From Nemertoderma westbladi (Eukaryota; Xenacoelomorpha; Nemertodermatida; Nemertodermatidae), in NCBI GenBank assembly GCA_032718475.1, contig JAUCBJ010007145.1, positions 1 to 53,783 on the forward strand: a stretch of 53,783 nt of DNA, read 5' to 3'. The position numbers and the translations under genes were made by a program. Within the stretch, counting starts at the first letter, position 1. Each line of letters opens with the position of its first letter. Below the pieces are notes generated by a model, which saw only the letters and a program-made list of their open reading frames with translations, searched no databases and had not been told where the DNA came from. Shown here in pieces: positions 24,668-33,505 of this stretch.

Positions 24668-25157
24668 ATCTTTCAGTTGCGGGAGTAAACCGCTTGTTCT
24701 CGCAACTCCTACAAGCGTCTTCGCAGTAGGTCGCCGTTGGTTGATTACCTTCCGCCGACCTTGTCAGCATGTCTAGCCGTTGGTTGATTACCTTCCGCCT
24801 ATCCATGGCCTACAGCTCTGCTGCCAACTGTAGGGGTCCATTTGTTACACCCTGAACCAAGTGTGCCTCCTGGGTTAGGTTACCTAACACTGGTAGAGGA
24901 GCATCCAGTATAGACAGGGCGGGGCGTGTATCATATCTAATGCAGATGCGTATCAAGCCTTTGCCTTCAATGGTGCCCTAGGCGCTATAGCCCTCAATGA
25001 CTTATTTAGTTGACGGGGCTAAACCAACCCACTCTTGATTAACTAAATAATGAATAGGCTATGCTTATCGGGCCTGCCCTACTGGGCTGACAGCTACAGG
25101 TAGTACCACATTACTTCCATAGTGGTAGCAGGATCTGGTGACCTGACCTGACCTGAC

Positions 25158-25165
25158 CTTGATAT
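25158..25165. repeat. Target-site duplication CTTGATAT, right copy
   Basis: Matches 18047-18054 exactly and marks the 5' end of the RTE element B insertion. Confidence 0.9.
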
Positions 25166-26723
25166 TCATATAATAAATTGAGGGGTAATATATTTAACTG
25201 TTCATAAATTGGTGTAGCAGAGTTACGATAGTGGATGAATAGTGTACGATAGTAGTTAATAAAATAGTCCTGTGGATCGGGAAATTTTTTTAATAACATA
25301 TTATTATTATTTTATTATTATTATCTTTAATCCAGGCCGTGGCCCATAAAATATAAATTTAAATACAGTACAGTAGCACAGGATAAAATACACGATCATA
25401 AAGACAACTGACTGACTGATTGTTATAATAGTTATTAAACAATACGATACACGAATTACGATAAATAGATACGGGCCATAAGTATATTATATTAAAATTG
25501 ATTATAGTATATACATATAAATAGATTATAATGATCACGATTACAATAATTTAACTCAACATCATATTATTATTACTAAAGATTTACAGAGTCATATATG
25601 AAATATATGAAATATGGGTTTTCCAATTTAGTTTGTTATCAATCCATACACCTAATAATTTTGAGTCGTTACAATTTGAGATTTCAGTATTATTTATAGT
25701 CATTTTGGGATAGTTAGATAAATTAATATTTGATTTTAAAAATATAGTGAATTCGGTTTTTTTTTAACTAATGAGTAATTTATTATTTAATAACCAATTC
25801 TGTAGTTTATTAAGTTCAGTGTTGGTATATTCGGGTATTCGGGTTATAGGTAGGTGATAAGAAAGTTGCGTACTTTGTGCTATGTGTACTGTAGTAGTTT
25901 AGTTTCCCAGTAGGTAGCCAGCATTCCGTCTGCCCTGATGAAGGCCTGTTAGTATAATATAATTTAATTAATTTAATATACATTGGTTGAAATATCGGCA
26001 ACTCTACCTTTTTGATCACCAGCAACAGATCCTCTAACAAACTTATTATTATAGGTGATAGACATAACCTTGGGGGACGCCGCAAGCAATCGGAAGAAGG
26101 GAAGAACAAAAGGAACCAAGTGATAGGAACTGAGACCTATCGGAAAGGAAGCTTTCTATGAGTTGTAGAGGACGTCCTATGATACCGTAACATTCGAGTT
26201 TAGATAAGAGAGTTTTATGGTGGACATTATCAAAGGCCTTCTGTAAATCAATATAGATTGCGCATGATGAGATGTTTGAATCAAGGAGAAGGTTAATTTT
26301 TTCTGTTATTGATAAAAGACCATGCTAAGTAGAAGTTTTAGGGCGGAATCCGAGTTGAAAATTACTTAAATTATTGTACTTATCGAGGTATGACTGTAAC
26401 TGGGTGTTAATTATTTGTTCGAGTAATTTACTGAGAATAGGGAGAAGCGATATGGGGCGATAGTTGTTGGGGTCTGTTGGGTTGTCTTTTTTGTACAGAG
26501 GTATTACTTTACCAGTTTTTAAAGATTTGGGAAAATAACCTGAAGAAATGCTTAAATTGAAAAGATAACTTAAATGGTGTGATAATGATTCAGCTGCTAG
26601 TTTCAAAAGTTTGGGAGGGAATGAGTCATTATGAGTCATTAGTTGCAGAATTTGAGTTTATTAGGAATATAAGGTATTGTAACTCTACAGGAGTTGTCTA
26701 AATTAAAGATAATGAATTAGGTT
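25166..26723 (-). mobile_element. LINE A (CR1/L2-like), 5' and central segment
   Basis: Minus-strand RT pieces appear in family order. FPPKLLKLAAES, GYFPKSLKTGKVIPLYKK and YRPISLLPILSKLLEQII (26639-26325) are followed by an in-frame stop, then CAIYIDLQKAFDNVHH and the block CGVPQG near 26060. After this comes LNKLQNWLLNNKLLISLKKT and SKLLGVWIDNKLNWKTHIS (25830-25580), and finally ATPIYEQLNILPLNLLYEYQ (near 25165). The region that should hold the YADD motif (about 25838-26060) is replaced by unrelated sequence, and 25300-25580 is another AT-rich intrusion. The element is dead and is the oldest layer of the nest. Confidence 0.85.
25838..26060. mobile_element. Intrusion replacing the RT palm of LINE A
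   Basis: LINE A homology stops after CGVPQG and resumes about 220 bp later. The intervening sequence includes CTGATGAAGGCCTG and a GAAATATCGGC word, the kind of tail seen in some LINE and SINE families. Its identity is uncertain. Confidence 0.4.
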
Positions 26724-26915
26724 TCTGGCAAAAGTTTAGAAATTTTCCAAGTTGAATTTCCGTGTGGCCTTCGAGAAGCTAAGATAATAGCAGTTAATTA
26801 GTTAATTAAGTTGATTAGGGTAAAAACAGCATTTTCAACCTGCCTTTTAAAGGAAATTAATTATTTTATAGTATAAGATTTCAATAATAATACTTAAAAA
26901 TAATACAGATGTAAT
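26724..26915 (+). repeat. Dispersed repeat R1, copy 2 (3' half)
   Basis: High identity to 2851-3049. It starts abruptly at TCTGG next to the 5' end of LINE A. Confidence 0.8.
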
Positions 26916-27985
26916 CCCTATACCCCATTCCATTGTAGTTTTTAATTAGTTCAAGTGATTTGCTTTAATAAATATGTCTTTAATTGATCTAAACATAATT
27001 AAAACGGCACAATTATTGAGTACAAATTTAAGCCCGCCCATTATTGGTCAAGTCTCTGTTGGTGTGGAGCTAGCAGCTGGGAGTTATTGCTGTAGCCTAA
27101 CCAGAGCAGAAGTGTAATATACAGCAGTATTGATATTGCAGCCCAGACAGCATTCGTTAACTCCCACTATATATACGCTGCCTGTATTGCTATCTCAGGT
27201 AAATGACAGATACATATAATAACACGTTCGTGGGGCCATCGCTCAGGACGAGGGTCAGTTATTAGATACAGATTAAAATTGAGCAATTCTATCCCAAAAT
27301 CGGTACTTAAGAAATTTAAATAAACAATTAAGAAAATTTAACCAAACTTTTACTTTAAAAAAAACTTTCGCATTGGCAGCTTGGCATCGATGTCATAGAA
27401 GTCCACAGTCAAACTACATACGTACAAATTCAATGCATTCTTCAGTCGTCGGGTCTCGCTCATCGGTTAGTCCAGTTTGCCCGTAATACCAAAAGTCGAG
27501 GTTGCCAACGACACTGCGACAGACAGAGGCGGTGGCCTTGATGGCGAGTTGTTTGAGTACCAGTACAATTCCAAAACGTTGCTGGGTATTGCAGTATTGG
27601 GCTGTTGGGGTACCTAGTGCAGTAGTGGATACCGGATGTCAGTCTGTCTTAAGTCCGCATAATTTAAAAACTTCCCCGATAATGAAGTAACAGTACCACA
27701 CAGTGACAGACTGACAACCAACCTAGAAAGCTAGGCCTACCACATACAACAACAGCAGTGAGCAGTATCGGTACTGAGTACAGGCATCTCATGGTACCGG
27801 TGTCGTACTCTGAACTCTGCAATTTGGAAATGCTGGAATGGCTGAAAGTGAAATAGGCCTACCACACTTCGCAAGGCCACATTATTGCTGCATTGCACTG
27901 GTATTGCTGAATTTCAAACCCACCTTCCCATGGGGATGGAAGAACCATGTCTGGTTTCATAGGTAGATTGTTAAGATTAACATTC
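26916..27985. other. Unassigned sequence
   Basis: No supported gene. The part around 27146-27222 (GTATTGCTATCTCAGG, TAAATGACAGATA) recurs near 33147-33250, marking another dispersed repeat. Confidence 0.4.
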
Positions 27986-27990
27986 AGTTG

Positions 27991-28097
27991 CGAAATTATT
28001 TTTTTTACCGGAAACGAGTTTTATAAATATAGGCCCTAATAGATAAAAAAAAGTGGATAAATTAGTTGTAGATAAAATAGTTGTTGATAAAAAAAAT
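27991..28097. repeat. Direct repeat pair, copy 1
   Basis: About 105 bp beginning CGAAATTATTTTTTTTACCG is repeated in the same orientation at 28824-28927 with few differences (shared TATAGGCCCTAATAGATA, GATAAAATAGTTGTTGAT). The copies are about 830 bp apart. Confidence 0.85.
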
Positions 28098-28313
28098 ATC
28101 AAGCGGGATATAGCCTTGAATGAACCACTACAACTGCACTACACCGCGCAGTAAGAATACAACAATCTAATTAGGCCTACCTATGTTTGAATTTACCACC
28201 AAAAATATTTGTTCAACATAGTACTGTATATTGCCTAGAAATGCTTCAACAGCCCACAGAACATCCCTAGAACTGCTCTAAGAAACAAATAAGCCATACA
28301 TATCTTAGTATAG

Positions 28314-28368
28314 CCATGGCATATATATATGCCATGGAGCATTGAGTGATGGCATATATATATGCCAT
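28314..28368. repeat. Twin AT-core palindromes
   Basis: A 24-bp perfect palindrome at 28314-28337 (outer CCATGGC, core of alternating AT) is followed 11 bp later by a second copy, palindromic over 20 bp at 28349-28368. Each can fold into a hairpin. No gene is attached. Confidence 0.85.
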
Positions 28369-28823
28369 GGGCTGCAAAGGGTTCAGGCATATAAGGCACG
28401 TGCCTTAGGGCTAGCCGAAAATACGGGCCATTTTTTCTCAGCGAGTCAATCCTGTGAAAATAATATTTTTATTTGAAAAGTCCACATTTTTTCTCACTAA
28501 AATATGTAGAAAACAGAGCAAGAAAGTGCATCTTTCGACTACTTTCTATCCCTAAATTTGTGATTAGAAAGTGCAAAATTCTAGCTCAATCGACCGATAG
28601 GTGCTGTGTTATTAGTTCGAGACCTGATGGCAGGAAAATAATAAAACATGGGCAGTAAAACTTTAAAGTGCTAATTATGAACAATGGAGAATTTAATTTT
28701 ATTTATTTGTGGGGAATTATTTGTAGTTATGCTCTTAAACTTACTAGAACAACCAAATAATGACGTGGTGACATATTGGAAATACTGTTCATTGTAAATG
28801 TATGGCGTGGAGATGTGGTAGTG

Positions 28824-28927
28824 CGAAATTATTTTTTTTACCGGAAACTAGTTTTATAAATATAGGCCCTAATAGATAGAAAAAGAGAATAAATTTGTTG
28901 TAGATAAAATAGTTGTTGATAGAAAAA
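28824..28927. repeat. Direct repeat pair, copy 2
   Basis: Second copy of the repeat at 27991-28097. The 730 bp between the copies shows no ORF with homology. Confidence 0.85.
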
Positions 28928-29470
28928 ACCGTGTCAGAAATAACTTCATGTCACTACTGTAATTTAATTCAACCGAAATTCAGATGTTCTGCCCTCGTGT
29001 ATTGAATTTTGCATTCGGTGGCATTTTAGGTGCAATTCAAAACCTAAAACTCTCGGACAGCATAGGCCGTAATTGAATTTGGGTAAATTAAAATTAGTGA
29101 CAAAAAGTGCTTATTTCCGAGACGGTTCTCTTATTGAAGATCATTAATTTCTCAGCAAGTCCAAATAATCTAGATCAGAAATATTATATCTTTGCACTAA
29201 GCCCACACTTTTGGTGTGTTATATTTCTCAGCAAGTCCTGTAAAGATAAGTACCCTGCGAAACCTACCCTACAGCAAATAAATACCACATTCCCACGATC
29301 CGATCAAAATTGCTAAATGCCTACAGGAGCCAGTCAGCCTTAAGGGGGCCAACTCTAACCACCACAGAAATGAAATTTTCGAAAATTTACACGATGTTTT
29401 TGTAGTTTGATAGAAGTGCTTTCATAAAAGGTAATAATCAAAATTAACACAACCTAATTAAATATATATA
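28928..29470. other. Unassigned sequence
   Basis: No supported gene or repeat. AT-rich, ending in a TA run at 29462-29472 beside the LINE D 3' end. Confidence 0.4.
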
Positions 29471-29549
29471 TAAAGAGTTGATCGGTAGAGTATTTCAGTA
29501 TTATATGTTATACATTTGTTTATGTGGATCTCAACAGCTCGGCCGTGGG

Positions 29550-30345
29550 CTAGTATTGTGTCGTTATGTCTCGTCCACGAAGACCGGCCCCATCGCCAAA
29601 CCCAAGTCCACGCCAAGATCTGCGACCACCACGGAGGCAAAGAGAACTCGATCTCAGCAGTGCAAATTGCAATCTTCGTCGAACGCCTCCCAACACGCTG
29701 GCGAGACCGCGCTCACGCATTGGTTGGTGCTTCCCCACCAGGACTTCTGCAATGTGATTGATCAGTATCCTGGTTTCTGGACACCACACACCGTCTGTGG
29801 TACCCACGAGCGGAGTGAACGACATCCGTCGGTCTTCACAGACAGTGCGGTAGTGGCGCCTCTTATAGCTGCAGTGTTCTTCGAGGAGAGACTCGGTGGA
29901 TCGATTGGCCTGGGCGTACGAGGTGGCGTCAGCGTTTATAATCGCAACATCTAACGACGCCACCCGTTGGTTCGCCCAGAGCCCTCGCGCTACTAAATCG
30001 GCTCGTACACCCCCGACCGTTGTCCCAGCGTTGTCAAGATGTCCCCGGGACAGGGTTACCTCGCGCTCGACGCTTGTGGCCCCAACCACAGAAGCAAGCA
30101 GGTCGCCAAACACCTCGCGGACCTCGTCGTGGCGCTTCACTATCAAACCCCCCGACTTGCAGCTCAGGGCATGGGAGGTAGAGAACTCGCCTCCACAACC
30201 CTCGCACTTCACTGGCAGGCCGGGAGGGACTAGGCCATACCGGAGGGCCAGGTTATCGCGGAACTCCTCCGCACTTAGGTCCGTGTGATCTAATACCGAG
30301 GGTTGTGCATTCAGCCAGCCTCCGGTCCGATGGTTTACCGCACGT
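29550..30345 (-). pseudogene. LINE D C-terminal zinc-finger and nuclease-like region
   Basis: The frame reads WLNAQPSVLDHTDLSAEEFR, then RDNLALRYGLVPPGLP, followed by the cluster CEGCGGEFSTSHALSCKSGG (C-x2-C...H-x3-C) and RHDEVREVFGDLL. Next come RADLVARGLW and SLDVAIINADATSYAQAN, a spacing of R-x-D and D-V that recalls the PD-(D/E)XK-like endonuclease of some non-LTR clades. This Cys/His-plus-nuclease tail recurs in a family of invertebrate RTs I recognise by pattern but cannot name with certainty. It is separated from the RT segment by a frame change near 30345. Confidence 0.65.
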
Positions 30346-31115
30346 TCGACCGTTCTCCTGCCGGGCTGCAGGGATGGCTTCCAGTACAGAATCCCGTTTC
30401 TCTATAAAAGCTTACTTCCAGTTCTTCCCTGGATTTCTTGAGTTCCTGGTCTAATTGCAAGACGTGATCGGCGACTTGTAGCGTTGTGCCGTTTCGAATC
30501 GCCTCCGAAACTAAGACAGTGCCTTTGGTGGATGCTTGATGCGCCGACAACCTTCTGATCAACGGATCCCGAAGTCCAATTCCTCCGTGTCGTGTTGGTA
30601 GTAAAAGCAACTCCTCATCCGTATCCCCAAGAACTGGAAACCCGAAAATGGCAGGTATGAAGTCGAGGAGGAGAGCCGTCCGGATTGGGGCGATTTGGTC
30701 TAAGGTTGTAGGCATCACTCTCAGCAGGTAGTCTCATTCCGCTTGGACGCAGAGTGAGACCGCGGTATGCGCTGATTGGGGGTATTCCTTCGCTACTGCT
30801 GAAAGTTTACGGACACTGTCCTTCCAACCCGCCACCTTCTCGCTAATGTAGACGTTCCTTCCCGACTCAGCCCCGATGAAACCACCCAAGTAACGATGTC
30901 CGGATACGATCTGTACCCCTGTCTGGGCAAATAATTCCTGGGCCTCAACTTCACAGCCAGGCTTAACAATCAGGAATGTTTTCGAGGGCTCGGGAAAGTA
31001 TCCAATCATCGGACCGATCTCCATAAGTACGTCCCACCACTCACGAATACTGGCGAGTTTACCATCTGATGAGGAGTCGTCGGCATACCAACATTGGGTC
31101 TGATCCCTGCGGTTC
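30346..31115 (-). pseudogene. LINE D reverse transcriptase, palm to thumb
   Basis: Starts at CWYADDSSSDGKL (catalytic YADD), then IREWWDVLMEIGPMIGYFP, PSKTFLIVKPG, GHRYLGGFIGAESG and SVRKLSAVAKEYPQSAHTA. After an in-frame TGA at 30731-30733, where a Trp codon is expected (QAE-stop-DYLLRV), it continues as IPAIFGFPVLGDTDEEL and LPTRHGGIGLRDPLIRRLSA. The single nonsense codon and the later frameshift make it inactive. Confidence 0.8.
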
Positions 31116-31383
31116 AGGTCCGGTTGTGGAGAAATAACTGGAGCCGATGGCTCATCGCGATGGTTGGGCGGTGTCGATTGTGGAGTCGGTGGGATGAAGT
31201 CTGTGGAAGACGGTGACTGAATGACGGATTTCATAAAAGGTGATATCGGTTTTCAACATTGAATTATTTATTGACTTCAGAACTGCTCTTTTCAATAACA
31301 TAATATATTGCTGATATTTATGACTCTCTGTATAAAACAACCTTTTTATCAGTTTGTCGATTTTGACTTTTTTTCATCACTAA

Positions 31384-31823
31384 ACTAGAAAGCCAGCAAG
31401 CTGGCTTTAAACAAACCTGCCCCTCAAACCAGTACCGCAGTACCCTGAGTGAGTGAAAATGAAAACACGAAAATTGCCATCTACTCAACGGTAGAAACAC
31501 CAGCTGCTGGTACTCCAAACCCAAACTACAGTAGCCCAAACTGCAGAGAAGTATATTACTTGCCAAATTTATTACTATCTCACTCTAACCCAGACAGTAA
31601 ACATCGACTCCCAAACATCAACTGTAAGTTTGTATAATGTATTACCCCACCAGATGAATACCTCTTCCCAGTGAATCCTTTGACAATAGTCTATAAGGTT
31701 ACTCACTGCTGCTATGTTAGGTGGGAGGGAGTTGATGATAATGAATGAGGAGGGACCCAACTAACACTACGTTTGTCTATGGACGGTCTCCTTATAGCCA
31801 GCCAGCTTACTGGCTTTTCTAGT
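31384..31823. mobile_element. MITE-like inverted-repeat element (440 bp)
   Basis: The left end ACTAGAAAGCCAGCAAG (31384) and the right end CTTACTGGCTTTTCTAGT (to 31823) are inverted copies about 23 bp long, with one indel and one substitution. Each end also contains a small internal hairpin (GCCAG...CTGGC). There is no ORF with homology. No target duplication was identified. Confidence 0.6.
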
Positions 31824-33490
31824 TGAATCATATTATTCTGCAACCAATAATTTACTCTTTTAGACGAATTAGCGCGTTTTTTTGCCGGACTAACAAATTT
31901 TGGCGACGTTCTGTGCGAGATTGGCGATATTTGAGATTCTGAGGCTCAAATATGTTGCTCAAATAAATAGCCCAAATAAAAAAGTTGGTACATACTCGGC
32001 GAGTTGAAATCGGTGAAATTCGACATTAAATTTTCAAATCCGCTATTTTTCAGTGACCCCGTGATCGAAACGCTACAAAAAATATACAGTCTTGTGCGCA
32101 ACCAAAATTTATGTAGAGTTTGTTATTAAAATTTTTGCGTACCTGCTTGAGTTTTTGAGATATTGGATGGTTATACATATATACACACACCCACAACCAC
32201 ATCGTGTATTTGAACGGCTCAACTCTTGACAAAAACTACCATGGCCTATTAATAGGCAGGTTCGTTATTATTTCCTAACTTCTATTTTATTTTTTACTCA
32301 ATTGCCATCAAACATACCAAAATGTTCAGCAGCTTTACGGCTACAATCGTGAGTATTGGTCTGTAAAACATGGCCGTTTGGATCTTCTAGAACAGATTTT
32401 ATAAATGCTACAGTTTGTCTATCACAAAATATTTGATTCCCAAAATATAGCCCGGACATACTAAAACCCCCATAAATTTTTCAAAAACAATAATTGTGTG
32501 CTAAAATTTTCATAGAAAATAGCCTACATATCTAGGTCCATTTCACCAAAGCCTTGGACCAAGAACTTCAATGCAGGTGGTATTACAGATCCTTAAACAT
32601 GAGCTAAGTTACATATTAATGCCTCAAAATTTATACAATTTTTGAAAAAAACCGACCTACTCAAAAAGTGCCATATTTTTCGAACAAACGGTTTATAAAG
32701 CTATTTATACTTAGTTTTCTTAGTATATAAAAGATCACAGATCATTGTGTTAAAGTTTCAGAATAGTAACTTTATAAATAAAACAAATAGATTTGGGTTA
32801 ATGGTCCCATTAATATATTAAAAATTAAAGCTTGAGAAATTCTACCAAAAACACTATACTTATTATAGCAAAGGTTTTATAGGCATAGCATAATATGCCG
32901 TTTAGTAATGTTACGATTCTTGATGAAAACTATTTTTGCAAAGTACTTATTATTAAAGTACTTAGTAATTATTTGCACGCAGTCAGTCATCCAACGAAAA
33001 TACTTTATATTTCCTTTGCAACATTTTCACAATTTCAGTTGTTTGTAGCAGATTTTTTTAAGAAAGGGTTTCGGGAAAATATCAATTTTCGGACCATTTT
33101 AGGAAATTACTAAAATGTGTCTTAGGGCCTCCAGAGGCTTAATCCGACAGCATTCTTTAAATCCAACATCCCACCATCCTTCCTGTATTCCAATTCCTAT
33201 TGACTCTACTATAAATGTTGTATTGCTATCTCAGGTAAATGACAGATATAATAACATAAATACTATCCGGTATGGCTGTTGTGTAGGTTTATATCTTTTT
33301 TAATTGAATTTTTGCAAAGTAGTAAAATTAATGGTCTTAAAAATAATATTATTATTTTATATGTAACCTAGGAAATTAGCTAAATTTTTTCGGTGCAGCT
33401 TTAAGAGTGTACATTAATTTATTATTATTTCAATACCCATATTACTACATCGGCATACGATGCGTTGGCGTTGTATCACACATCTCCACT
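31824..33490. other. Unassigned AT-rich sequence
   Basis: No gene was recognised. Around 33147-33250 is the second copy of the dispersed repeat seen at 27146-27222. Confidence 0.4.
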
Positions 33491-33505
33491 GTTTTTAGAA
33501 GTACT

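Larger units (their letters stand above)
22332..25157 (-). mobile_element. RTE-like LINE family 1 (element B), 5' and central segment
   Basis: Runs on the minus strand from a GGTCA-repeat 5' end at 25140-25157 to the LINE C insertion at 22331. It carries the leader, APE endonuclease and most of the RT. It is broken by frameshifts and lacks about 430 bp between endonuclease and RT (near 23670) relative to the copy at 10.66-12.84 kb. Without LINE C the element is about 3.2 kb, a typical RTE length. Confidence 0.92.
29475..31234 (-). mobile_element. LINE D, 5'-truncated RT element of GC-richer composition
   Basis: A minus-strand 3' half of a retroelement. It encodes the RT from the catalytic YADD onward, a cysteine/histidine cluster and a nuclease-like C-terminus. 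It is clearly richer in G and C than the flanking AT-rich DNA. The RT upstream of YADD is absent, and a non-homologous proline-rich frame replaces it between about 31115 and 31234. The 3' end borders a TA simple repeat at about 29465. Confidence 0.8.

Noticed and set aside
29566-30288. Plus-strand open frames of 60-158 codons opposite LINE D
   Set aside because: They are antisense shadows of the GC-richer LINE D coding strand, which carries the recognisable RT and Cys/His motifs.
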